Origin: UBA4427 sp046351135
GTDB taxonomy: Bacteria > Myxococcota_A > UBA9160 > UBA4427
Assembly (NCBI GenBank): GCA_046351135.1
Contig: JAXLZA010000005.1
Span: forward strand, 186,001 to 250,000
Length of the DNA stretch: 64,000 nucleotides
Reading direction: 5' to 3'
The translations under genes and the position numbers were made by a program. Shown one piece after another: positions 47,096 through 55,295 of the stretch. The notes under the pieces are model-generated. The model ran no database searches. It was given only the letters and a program-made list of their open reading frames with translations, and had not been told where the DNA came from. The first letter of the stretch is position 1, and each line of letters starts with the position of its first letter.

Positions 47096-48628
47096 TCATA
47101 CGAACAGCTTCCTCAGCCACCGATTCCCGAAGACCGTGTTCACGACCTTCTTGAGCCCCGCCGCCGATTCGAGCGTGTACGGATACCCGCCCTGCGCCTT
47201 CTTCGTCGTGTCCGTGATGATCGGATGGAGATGGCAGTAGCCGCGGATGCCGATCGCGCCGTTGACCTGGCCGACGCCGCTCGCCTTGAGGCCGCCGAAG
47301 GGCGCCTCGGCGATGCCGTAGGTCACGGCGATGTCGTTGACGCTGACGCTGCCGGTCTGCATGCGCGCGGCGAGCGCCTCGCCCTTCGCGAGATCCCGGG
47401 TCCAGACGTTGCCCGAGAGGCCGTACTCGGAGTCGTTCGCCAGCGCGAGGGCCTCCTCTTCGTCGCGTACCTTCTGGATCGCGACGATCGGCCCGAAGGT
47501 CTCCTTCTTCATGAGATCCATCTCGTGGTCGACGTCGACGACGACGGTCGCGGGGAAGAAGTATCCCGACAGCGAGCGGTTGCGTTCGCCACCGACGAGC
47601 ACCTTCGCGCCCCGGGCCTTCGCGTCGGCCATGTGGGCCTCGATGATGTCCATCTGCTTGTCCCAGAAGACGGCGCCGATGTCGCTCTCGCCCTGGTCGG
47701 TCTGCTGGAGCGCCTTCGCCTGCTCGACGACCTTCGCGACGAAGGGCTCGTAGATGGCTTCCGGGACGTAGATCCGCTCGGTGCCGCAGCAGTAGTGGCC
47801 CGTGTTGAAGCAGGAGCCGCGGACGGCCCCCTCGGCGGCGCGGTCGAGGTCGGCGTCGCGGCAGACGATCATCGCGTCCTTGCCACCGAGCTCGAGGGTC
47901 ACGGGGATCAGGTTGCGGCCGCAGGCCTCGCCGACGCGGCGGCCGGTGGCGACGCTGCCGGTGAAGGAGACCTTGTCGACACCGGCCTCGATCAGGGCGG
48001 CGCCGGTCTGTCCGTCGCCCTGGATGACCTGGTAGAGATGCTCGGGGAAGCCCGCCGCGCGGGTCATCTCTTCGAGCAGGACGGCGGAGAACGGGGTGAC
48101 CTCGCTCGGCTTGTGGACGACGGCGTTGCCCGCCATCAGGGCCTGGGCGAGGGGATTCGCGGCGAGGGCGACGGGGCCGTTCCAGGGCGTGATCAGGCCG
48201 ACGACGCCGAGGGGCTGGTAGACGAGGGTCAGCTTCTTCGAGAAGCGCATGATGCCGGACGGGCGGCGGTGGACCGTCTTCAGGTATTCGGCGCCGCGCT
48301 TCGCGTAATGCGAGATCTGCATGCAGGGCGCGAGGACCTCCATGCTGATCGCCTCGTTGCGCGGCTTGCCGGTCTCCTTGATCACGAGCTCGACGATGTC
48401 GTCCTGCCGCGCGACGAACTGATCGACGAGGCGCCAGAGGACCTCGGCCCGCTCCGCGAACGAGCGGGTCGCCCACTCGCGCTGCGCTTTGCGCGCCCGC
48501 GCGACGGCGGCGCGGACCTCGTCGGGGGTCGCGCAATCGAATTGCCCGATCGACTGGAGCGTCACGGGGCTCTTCACGTCGTAGCGGCGGCGGCCGTCGG
48601 TCGTCTGGATCGCTTCGAACAGGGCCAT
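47096..48628 (-). CDS. NAD(P)-dependent aldehyde dehydrogenase
   Basis: 510 residues of the ALDH superfamily. Cofactor region VVGLITPWNGPVALAANPLA, KPSEVTPFSA, FTGSVATGRRVGEACGRNLI; general base Glu in PVTLELGGKDAM; nucleophile Cys in FNTGHYCCGTERIYV (the usual GQxC is GHYCC here); and ETFGPIVAIQKV. Substrate unknown. ATG 48628 has AGAGGA about 6 bases upstream. It is the last gene after a sulfotransferase, 71 bases downstream. The C-terminal ESAAGLKKVVNTVFGNRWLR extension is seen in dehydrogenases acting on longer aldehydes, but this is a weak hint. Confidence 0.9.
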   Translation of the reverse strand: MALFEAIQTTDGRRRYDVKSPVTLQSIGQFDCATPDEVRAAVARARKAQREWATRSFAERAEVLWRLVDQFVARQDDIVELVIKETGKPRNEAISMEVLAPCMQISHYAKRGAEYLKTVHRRPSGIMRFSKKLTLVYQPLGVVGLITPWNGPVALAANPLAQALMAGNAVVHKPSEVTPFSAVLLEEMTRAAGFPEHLYQVIQGDGQTGAALIEAGVDKVSFTGSVATGRRVGEACGRNLIPVTLELGGKDAMIVCRDADLDRAAEGAVRGSCFNTGHYCCGTERIYVPEAIYEPFVAKVVEQAKALQQTDQGESDIGAVFWDKQMDIIEAHMADAKARGAKVLVGGERNRSLSGYFFPATVVVDVDHEMDLMKKETFGPIVAIQKVRDEEEALALANDSEYGLSGNVWTRDLAKGEALAARMQTGSVSVNDIAVTYGIAEAPFGGLKASGVGQVNGAIGIRGYCHLHPIITDTTKKAQGGYPYTLESAAGLKKVVNTVFGNRWLRKLFV

Positions 48629-48699
48629 GGGGATTCCTCTCTGGGGGGCGTGCGTCGCGGACGGTTCGATCACCGAGCCCGTTCGGGCGCGGCGACGCG

Positions 48700-49551
48700 T
48701 CAGGGGGTTGGGTGGGCGAAGCGGGCGGCGTCCGGGGAGAGATTCTTCCGGACGATCTCGTTCAGCTGACGCTGCTGCTCGGCGTCGAAGTAGTCGGCGA
48801 AGCCGCCGACCTTGCCGCGACGGACCTTGTAGGAGTCGACGTCGGCGGTGTCCCCCGCCGTCAGACGGCCGCTCGCGAAGGCGCCCTCTCGCTCGAGCTT
48901 CTGCAGGCGGTCGAAGCGCGAGCGCTCGAAGGCGACCTTGATGGCGACGGGGTCGGGCTCCTCGCCGAGGAAGCGCAGGACCCGCGCGAGGGTCTCTTCG
49001 GGCTCGGCGTGCATGGCCTCGTAGGAGATGGAGAGCGAGCTCGGGATCTGCCGGAGCGCGGCCGCCCAGACGTTCATGAACTCGACGGTGGTCCGGAGCC
49101 CGCCCCGCTCGCCGCTCGCGAACTCGAAGATCGGCTCCTCGAGGTCGTGGTCGCGGTTGCGGCGGTGGAAGTAGAGCGAGACGGTGACGTCGCGGGGATC
49201 GCGGGAGACGAAGAGGACGTGCTTGCGGCGGTAGCGCGACTTGTCGCGGCCGAGCTCCGCGGGCGTGAGGTTCGGCTCTTCGTCGTGGGTGAAGTAGATC
49301 TTCGGGATCCGGCGGTCGAGGTAGTGGAGGTTCGCGTACTCGAGCAGCGGCGGGTCGACCAGGCCGTAGCGCTCGGCCCAGTAGAAGGTCAGCGTCGCCC
49401 GCAGCCAGGTCCGCCCGCTCTTCGGGAACGAGACGACGACGTACTTCGCCGTCCCGAACTTCCAGGCGTGCATGACCCGGCGCTTGATCCCGAAGCGGCG
49501 CGGGAGGCACTTCTTGATGATCCACTGGACGGCGTCTTCGGGCTGCGGCAC
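48700..49551 (-). CDS. PAPS-dependent sulfotransferase
   Basis: 283 residues of the Sulfotransfer_1 fold. The 5'-phosphosulfate loop is VVVSFPKSGRTWLRATL, the 3'-phosphate motif is VLFVSRDPRDVTVSLYFH, and the C-terminal PAPS-binding segment is VRRGKVGGFADYFDAEQ, matching the RKGxxGDWK block of cytosolic-type enzymes. It moves sulfate from PAPS to a hydroxyl or amino group; the acceptor is unknown. No signal or membrane segment, so it works in the cytoplasm. The GTG at 49551 lies 17 bases after the ABC exporter gene. The genomic setting, an exporter plus a glycosyltransferase, suggests a lipid or sugar acceptor. Confidence 0.88.
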   Translation of the reverse strand: MPQPEDAVQWIIKKCLPRRFGIKRRVMHAWKFGTAKYVVVSFPKSGRTWLRATLTFYWAERYGLVDPPLLEYANLHYLDRRIPKIYFTHDEEPNLTPAELGRDKSRYRRKHVLFVSRDPRDVTVSLYFHRRNRDHDLEEPIFEFASGERGGLRTTVEFMNVWAAALRQIPSSLSISYEAMHAEPEETLARVLRFLGEEPDPVAIKVAFERSRFDRLQKLEREGAFASGRLTAGDTADVDSYKVRRGKVGGFADYFDAEQQRQLNEIVRKNLSPDAARFAHPTP

Positions 49552-49568
49552 TCGAGCTTCCTGTCGGT

Positions 49569-51518
49569 TCAGAGGCCGGCCGCGCGGAGACCCGGGGTGT
49601 CCTCCCGCTCGGCCTGGAGCCGGTAGAGTCGCGCGTAGACCCCGTCCGCGGCAAGCAGCGCGTCGTGGCTGCCCGCCTCGACGATGCGCCCCCCGGCCAG
49701 CACGAAGATGCGGTCCACGTCGCGGATCGTCGACAGGCGGTGGGCGATCGCGATGGCGGTCTTGCCCTCCATCAGGACGCGGATGCCCCGCTGGATGGCC
49801 GCCTCCGTCTCCGTGTCGATCGCGCTCGTTGCCTCGTCGAGGACGAGGACTCCCGCCCCGTGGGCCAGCGCCCGGGCGAAGGAGAGGATCTGTCGCTGAC
49901 CGGTCGAGAAGTTGCTCCCCCGCTCCCGGACCTCGGTCTGATAGCCGGAGGGCAGCCGCTCGATGAAGGCGTGCGCCTCGACCGCGCGGGCCGCGCGCTC
50001 GATCGCGGGCGCGTCGAGGTCGCTGCGGCCGAGTGCGATGTTGCGCGCGATCGAGCCGCTGAACAGGAAGACGTCCTGGAGCACCGTCGCGACCCGCTTG
50101 CGCAGCTCGAGCTGCGGGTACGCGCGCACGTCCACCCCGTCGATCCGCACGCAGCCCCGGTCGACGTCGTAGAGCCGGGTCAGCAGCTTGATGATCGTCG
50201 TCTTGCCGGCGCCGGTCGCGCCCACGAAGGCGACCTTCTCCCCCGGTGCGACCCGGAACGACACGTCGCGCAGGATCCAGTCCCCGTCGTCCGCCTCGGC
50301 CCCCTCCGCGGGCGCGCCGTAGCGGAACCAGACGTGCTCGAACTCGACGCTGCCGCGGGCTTCGGGGGCGGTCGTCGGCTCGGCGTCGACGAGGTCGCGG
50401 ACCCGGGGCTCGGTGTCGAGGAGCTGGAAGATGCGCTCGCCGCTCGACATCGCCGATTGCATGACCGAGTACTTCGCGGAGAGGTCGCGCAAGGGCATGA
50501 AGAAGCGCTGCATGTAGTCGATGAAGACGTAGAGGATGCCCGCCTCGGCGAGGCCGGTGCCGACGCCGATGATGACGGCCATCGTGATGCCGATCGCGAC
50601 CTCGATGGTGGAGAAGAGCAGCGAGTCGTAGCGGATCGACTGATGCCAGGCGTTGCGGTGGTCCGCGTTCATCGCGTCGAACTCGGCCAGATTGCGGGTC
50701 TCCCGGCTGAAGAGCTGGACGACCTTCATGCCGGTCACGGTCTCCTGGATCTGCGTATTGATCCGGGCGATCTTGACCCGCACCGCGCGATAGGCCTCGC
50801 GCACCTTCCAGCGGAACACGAACGCCGCCACCGCCATCACCGGCACGATCGCGAAGGTGTAGAGCGTGAGCTTCGGCGACACGAGGAAGAGCACGACCGC
50901 GAAGCCGATCATCTTGATCACGTCGGTGACCAGGGCGACCAGGCCCTGGGAGAACATCTCGGCGAGGTTCTCGACGTCGTTCGTCGCGCGGGTCACGAGG
51001 CGACCGACGGGCATCGTGTCGAAGAAGCTCATCGGGAGCTTCTGGATGTGGTCGAAGACCGCGCGGCGCAGGTCGAACATCGCGTGCTGGCCCGTCGTCG
51101 CCATGATGACCTGATGGACCCAGGAGAGGACGCCGAGCACCACCGAGACGAGGAAGTAGACGCCCGCGAGCCAGACGGCAACGGGGATGCCGGGAGGCGG
51201 AGACGCGATCCAGTGTCGAATCGCAGCCAGCACCTCGGCCCCGAAGGCCTGGGAGACCGCGTCGGCGGGCAGCCCCGCCGCGGCCGCCCCCGCCGGCGGG
51301 AGCACCAGATCCATCCCGGCCTTCACGACCCAGGCCGGCGCGAGCTCCAGCACGAAGATCGGCACGAAGAGCAGCAGCGTCGCCCAGACCTGTCGGCGAT
51401 AGGGCCGCACGTAGGGCCAGAGGCGCAGCAGGAGCCGCCCGTCGTAGGCGCGGCCGAGCTCCTCCTCCTCCTGATGGTCGGCCTGGGGGCGCGCCGGCGC
51501 CTTCGCGGGCTGGCTCAT
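49569..51518 (-). CDS. ABC exporter half with catalytic Glu and His (heterodimer partner B)
   Basis: 649 residues: six-helix exporter domain (about residues 40-360) fused to an ATPase. Walker A GATGAGKTT, Q loop VLQDVFLFS, Walker B LVLDEATSAID with the catalytic Glu and switch His in IAIAHRLSTIR are normal, but the signature is NFSTGQRQ instead of LSGGQ. That combination is what the consensus-site subunit of heterodimeric exporters (TM288 type) shows. A 40-residue charged N-terminus and a loop with an extra hydrophilic stretch near residues 75-100 are present. The ATG overlaps the stop of the partner gene (ATGA). Confidence 0.92.
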   Translation of the reverse strand: MSQPAKAPARPQADHQEEEELGRAYDGRLLLRLWPYVRPYRRQVWATLLLFVPIFVLELAPAWVVKAGMDLVLPPAGAAAAGLPADAVSQAFGAEVLAAIRHWIASPPPGIPVAVWLAGVYFLVSVVLGVLSWVHQVIMATTGQHAMFDLRRAVFDHIQKLPMSFFDTMPVGRLVTRATNDVENLAEMFSQGLVALVTDVIKMIGFAVVLFLVSPKLTLYTFAIVPVMAVAAFVFRWKVREAYRAVRVKIARINTQIQETVTGMKVVQLFSRETRNLAEFDAMNADHRNAWHQSIRYDSLLFSTIEVAIGITMAVIIGVGTGLAEAGILYVFIDYMQRFFMPLRDLSAKYSVMQSAMSSGERIFQLLDTEPRVRDLVDAEPTTAPEARGSVEFEHVWFRYGAPAEGAEADDGDWILRDVSFRVAPGEKVAFVGATGAGKTTIIKLLTRLYDVDRGCVRIDGVDVRAYPQLELRKRVATVLQDVFLFSGSIARNIALGRSDLDAPAIERAARAVEAHAFIERLPSGYQTEVRERGSNFSTGQRQILSFARALAHGAGVLVLDEATSAIDTETEAAIQRGIRVLMEGKTAIAIAHRLSTIRDVDRIFVLAGGRIVEAGSHDALLAADGVYARLYRLQAEREDTPGLRAAGL

Positions 51519-53374
51519 GCGACGCTCCCCGCGACGGCGCCCGCCGCATCGACCACGGCCCCGGCGTCCTTCGTCTCCTCAGCGGCCTCCTCCGTCTCCT
51601 GCTCGACCGCGAGCCGCGCATAGAGACCGCCCTTCGCCATCAGCTCGACGTGGGTCCCGCGCTCGACGATGCGGCCGCCGTCGAGGACGACGATCTGGTC
51701 GAGCTTGCGGACGGAGTTGACCCGCGACGCGACGACGACCACGGTGCGCCCTGCGAACATCCGGTCGAGCTCGGCCTGGATGCGCCGCTCGGTCTCGGCG
51801 TCGACGGCGGAGAGCGTGTCGTCGAGGATCAGGATGCGGGGCTCGAGGGCGAGGGCACGAGCCAGCGCGGTTCGCTGGCGCTGGCCGCCCGAGAGCATGA
51901 TGCCGCGCTCGCCGACCAGCGTGTCGTAGCCGTGGGGCAGGTCCTCGACGTCGCGGGCGAGCTGGGCGCGCTCCGCCGCCTTCTGGATCGCCTCGAACGG
52001 GGCGTCCGGCGGGAGCCCGTAGGCGATGTTGTCCCGCAGCGGCAGCGAGAAGAGGAAGGAGTCCTGGGGCACCATCGCGATCGCCCGCCGCAGGCTCGCG
52101 AGCCGGATGCGGTTGACGTCGACCCCGTCGATGAAGAGCTGCCCCTCCCCGACCTCGAAGAGCCGCGGGATCACCGACGCGAGCGTCGTCTTGCCCGAGC
52201 CCACGGGCCCGACGACCCCGAGCGTCGTCCCGGCCGGAACGACGAGGTCGATGTCGTCGAGGGCGGGCGCGCGACTCGCGTCGTCGTAGCGGAAGGTCAG
52301 GTGGCGGAACTCGATCCGCCCGGCGATCTCGTCGAGGGCGACGCTGTCCGCTTCGTCCCGGATCGAGGGCTCGATCGAGAGGATCTCGTCGATGCGCTGC
52401 ATGGCGGCGGCGCCGCGCTGCATCAGGCTGATCGCATAGCCCATGATGAAGGTCGGGAAGGTCAGCTGGCGGGCGAAGATCGTGAACGAGAAGAGCGCGC
52501 CCGTCCCCATGCGGCCGGCCTGGATCTCGCCGAAGCCGACCCAGAGCGCCAGGGCGAGGCCGACCGCCGGCAGGAGCCCCGTCACCGCCGGCAGCGTCGC
52601 GCTCGCGCGGACGAGCTCGAGCGAGCGCTCGCGCAGGTGGGCATTCGCTTCGCGGAAGCGCTCCGCCTGGTCCTGCTCCATCGCGTAGGCCTTCACGACC
52701 GCGATCCCCGCGACGTTCTCCTGGACGAAGTTCGACATCGACGCGAGGGATTGCTGGGCCGCGAGGCCGCGGGTGTAGAGCCGCCCGCCGAGGACCCGCG
52801 AGATCAGGATGAAGCCCGGGTACGGCAGCATCATCAGGACCGCGAGCTTGAACGAGAGCGTCGACATCGCGATGAAGGCGCCGACGAAGAGGATCGGGCT
52901 CTGGGCGACCGACAGCAGCCCCGGCCCGAGCAGCATGCGGACCGAGTTCAGGTCGTTGACGCAGCGGCTCATGAGATCGCCGGTGCGCCAGCGGAAGAAG
53001 AAGGACTGCGGGAGCGTCTGGAAGTGGGCGAAGAGATCGTTGCGGATCTCGTACTCGACCTCGCGCGCCGCGTCGAAGACGAGCTGGCGCGAATAGAAGC
53101 GCAGCAGCCCGCCCCCCACCGCCAGGGCGAACAGGATCCAGCAGCGCCGGATCACCTCCTCCCGCGCGACCTCCGGATCGACGAGCCCGTCGATCGCCCA
53201 GCCGACTGCGAGCGGCACGACGTTGAACGAGGCGACGTAGAGCAGCACGACCACGAACCAGAGCAGGTAGAAGCCGGCGTTGCGGCGCAGGTAGACCGAG
53301 AGCCGGCGCAGCGCGTGGCCGATCGGCGTCTCGTCCTCCCGGAGGGTCGTCTGCGGGACGGCGGCCTCGCTCAT
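51515..53374 (-). CDS. ABC exporter half with degenerate ATP site (heterodimer partner A)
   Basis: 619 residues, exporter transmembrane domain then ATPase. Walker A GPVGSGKTT, Q loop VPQDSFLFS and signature LSGGQRQ are normal. Walker B is ILILDDTLSAVD, with Asp for the catalytic Glu, and the switch His is replaced by Ser (VVVASRVNSVRKL). This is the degenerate-site half (TM287/MdlA type) and should pair with the product of the next gene. The tail EETEEAAEETKDAGAVVDA is acidic and Ala-rich. ATG 53374 overlaps the stop of the preceding glycosyltransferase gene (ATGA). Confidence 0.92.
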   Translation of the reverse strand: MSEAAVPQTTLREDETPIGHALRRLSVYLRRNAGFYLLWFVVVLLYVASFNVVPLAVGWAIDGLVDPEVAREEVIRRCWILFALAVGGGLLRFYSRQLVFDAAREVEYEIRNDLFAHFQTLPQSFFFRWRTGDLMSRCVNDLNSVRMLLGPGLLSVAQSPILFVGAFIAMSTLSFKLAVLMMLPYPGFILISRVLGGRLYTRGLAAQQSLASMSNFVQENVAGIAVVKAYAMEQDQAERFREANAHLRERSLELVRASATLPAVTGLLPAVGLALALWVGFGEIQAGRMGTGALFSFTIFARQLTFPTFIMGYAISLMQRGAAAMQRIDEILSIEPSIRDEADSVALDEIAGRIEFRHLTFRYDDASRAPALDDIDLVVPAGTTLGVVGPVGSGKTTLASVIPRLFEVGEGQLFIDGVDVNRIRLASLRRAIAMVPQDSFLFSLPLRDNIAYGLPPDAPFEAIQKAAERAQLARDVEDLPHGYDTLVGERGIMLSGGQRQRTALARALALEPRILILDDTLSAVDAETERRIQAELDRMFAGRTVVVVASRVNSVRKLDQIVVLDGGRIVERGTHVELMAKGGLYARLAVEQETEEAAEETKDAGAVVDAAGAVAGSVA

Positions 53375-54057
53375 CGGCCGAGCCGCCGCGCGAGGCGCTC
53401 GCGGTCGAGGCCGAGCCACCAGCCGAGCAGCGCCCACTGGTGGAGCAGGATCGTGCGCAGGCCCCCACGCTGGGCGTAGCGGCGACCCGAGGTCGTCGCG
53501 GGCAGCGGGAGCAGCGCGAGCCGGCCTCGCGACCGGATGCCCCGGACCAGATCGAGATCCTCGAGGATCGGCACCTCCGGCACTCCGCCCATCGCCTCGA
53601 GCACCTCCCGTCGGACGAAGATCGCCTGGTCCCCGTACGGCAGCCGGAGCAGCGCATTGCGGACCCCGACCCAGAGCTCGATCCAGCGATACAAGAAGCC
53701 CCGCTCCTCGATCCGGAAGCCGAACGCCCCGCCGGCACAGCCCGGGTCGCCCGCCGCGCCGGCGAGCGCCGCGGCCCAGCCCTCGGGCAGACGCGTATCG
53801 GCGTGAAGGAACACGATCCAATCCCCGCTCGCGCACCAGCCCCCGAGCCGCAGCTGGCGCGCCCGTCCCCGCGGCGACTCGAGCACCCGGGCCCCGGCCG
53901 CCCGGGCGAGCGCCACGGTCGCGTCCCGGCTCCCGCCGTCCACGACGAGGACCTCGATCCCGTCGAGCGGGCCGGACCCGACCCGTGCCAGACTCGCGAC
54001 CAGCGGACCGATCCGAGCTGCCTCGTCGAGCGTCGGGATCACGACCGAGACGATCAC
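53371..54057 (-). CDS. TIGR04283-like family 2 glycosyltransferase
   Basis: 228 residues, GT2 fold: VSVVIPTLDEAARIGPLVAS, then VVDGGSRDATVALARAAGAR, DWIVFLHADTRLPEGW, the LPYGDQAIFVRREVLEAMGG and ILEDLDLVRGIRSRGRLALL blocks. This order is that of TIGR04283, named for arsenosugar-type glycosyl transfer, but many members have other roles. GTG 54057 is the only start near the conserved strand. First gene of the exporter-sulfotransferase cluster, and divergent from purM by 109 bases. The sugar and acceptor cannot be told from sequence. Confidence 0.85.
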   Translation of the reverse strand: MIVSVVIPTLDEAARIGPLVASLARVGSGPLDGIEVLVVDGGSRDATVALARAAGARVLESPRGRARQLRLGGWCASGDWIVFLHADTRLPEGWAAALAGAAGDPGCAGGAFGFRIEERGFLYRWIELWVGVRNALLRLPYGDQAIFVRREVLEAMGGVPEVPILEDLDLVRGIRSRGRLALLPLPATTSGRRYAQRGGLRTILLHQWALLGWWLGLDRERLARRLGR

Positions 54058-54131
54058 GGCGCGCGAGCCTAGCCCGCCTGCCCCAGCGTCGCCGCGAAGG
54101 CGCGAAGCGCCCGGCTCCGGGCCCGTTTCGA

Positions 54132-54160
54132 TTGACTGGGAACGGACCTTTGCCTATCTC
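54132..54160 (+). promoter_or_regulatory. purM promoter, placed for a leaderless transcript
   Basis: TTGACT (54132-54137) and TATCTC (54155-54160) are 17 bases apart. The -10 ends six bases before the GTG, so transcription would begin at or next to the start codon. Confidence 0.6.
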
Positions 54161-54166
54161 TCGCAC

Positions 54167-55279
54167 GTGCCGAGACCCCCCAAGACCGACTCCGCGCCCT
54201 TCACGACGACCTCTGCCCCGGCCTATGCCCGGGCGGGCGTCGACCTCGACCACGACGAGTCCTTCGTCGACGACATCAAGGAGATCGCGAAGTCGACCTT
54301 CCGCCCCGAGGTGCTGTCCTCGATCGGCGGCTTCGCGGGCATGTTCAAGACGCCCGACCGCTACAAGGACCCGATCCTGGTGGCGGCGACCGACGGCGTC
54401 GGGACGAAGCTCAAGCTCGCGGCGAAGATCGGCCGCTACGACACGATCGGCATCGACTGCGTCGCGATGGTCGTGAACGACCTCGTGGTCCAGGGCGCCG
54501 AGCCCCTGATCTTCCTCGACTACGTGGCGATGGGCGACCTCTCGAAGTCGATCGCGTCGGATACCCTGCGCGGGGTGGCCGAGGGCTGCCGGCGGGCGGG
54601 CTGTGCCCTGCTTGGCGGCGAGACGGCGACGATGCCCGGCGTCTATGCGAAGGGCGACGTCGAGCTCGTCGGCTTCAGCGTCGGCGTCGTCGAGCGCGAC
54701 GGTGTGATCGACGGCTCGAACATCGCCCACGGCGACGTCCTGATCGGGATCGCCTCGAGCGGCTTCCACAGCAATGGCTACTCGCTGGTCCGCTCGGTCC
54801 TCGAGCAGGGCATCCAGGCGGGGACCGTCGACCTCTTCGCACAGCCCCCCGAGCTGCGGACCAGCCTCGCCTCGGCGCTGCTCGCGCCGACGCGGATCTA
54901 CGTGAAGCCGCTGCTCAACCTGATCCGGGACTTCGAGGTCCACGGCTTCGTCCACGTGACGGGCGGCGGCTTCGAGGGCAACGTGCCGCGGGTCCTGCCC
55001 GCCGGCGTCCGCGCCCACATCGACACCCTCGCCTGGCCGCGCCCGGACGTCTACGCCTGGATCTCCCGGGTCGGGAACCTGGCGGAGACCGAGCTGCTGC
55101 GGGTCTTCAACTGCGGCATCGGCATGATCGCGATCGTGCCCGCCGCGAGCGCCGACGAGATCCTCGACCGGCTCCAGGGCCTCGGCGAGCGCGGCTACAA
55201 GATCGGCGTGATCGAGCGCAAGGCGGCGGGCGATCCGCCGATGCTCTTCGATCCGGGCTTCCTGTCTACCAGCGGTTGA
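54167..55279 (+). CDS. purM: Phosphoribosylformylglycinamidine cyclo-ligase (AIR synthetase)
   Basis: 370 residues. PurM closes the imidazole ring in purine synthesis with ATP. Family motifs in order: YARAGVDLDHDESFVDDIK, SSIGGFAGMF, VAATDGVGTKLKLA, GIDCVAMVVNDLVVQGAEP, LDYVAMGDL, LLGGETATMPGVY, GIASSGFHSNGYSLVR, HVTGGGFEGNVPRVLP and NCGIGMIAIV. The N-terminus is about 17 residues longer than usual. GTG 54167 is the only possible start; no ribosome site precedes it, which fits a leaderless mRNA. First of a plus-strand series with the oxidoreductase and an ABC exporter. Confidence 0.95.
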   Translation: MPRPPKTDSAPFTTTSAPAYARAGVDLDHDESFVDDIKEIAKSTFRPEVLSSIGGFAGMFKTPDRYKDPILVAATDGVGTKLKLAAKIGRYDTIGIDCVAMVVNDLVVQGAEPLIFLDYVAMGDLSKSIASDTLRGVAEGCRRAGCALLGGETATMPGVYAKGDVELVGFSVGVVERDGVIDGSNIAHGDVLIGIASSGFHSNGYSLVRSVLEQGIQAGTVDLFAQPPELRTSLASALLAPTRIYVKPLLNLIRDFEVHGFVHVTGGGFEGNVPRVLPAGVRAHIDTLAWPRPDVYAWISRVGNLAETELLRVFNCGIGMIAIVPAASADEILDRLQGLGERGYKIGVIERKAAGDPPMLFDPGFLSTSG

Positions 55280-55295
55280 CGATCGGGGTCGATTG

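Noticed and set aside
54058..54131. An alternative upstream start for purM
   Set aside because: No ATG, GTG or TTG is in frame before the GTG at 54167.
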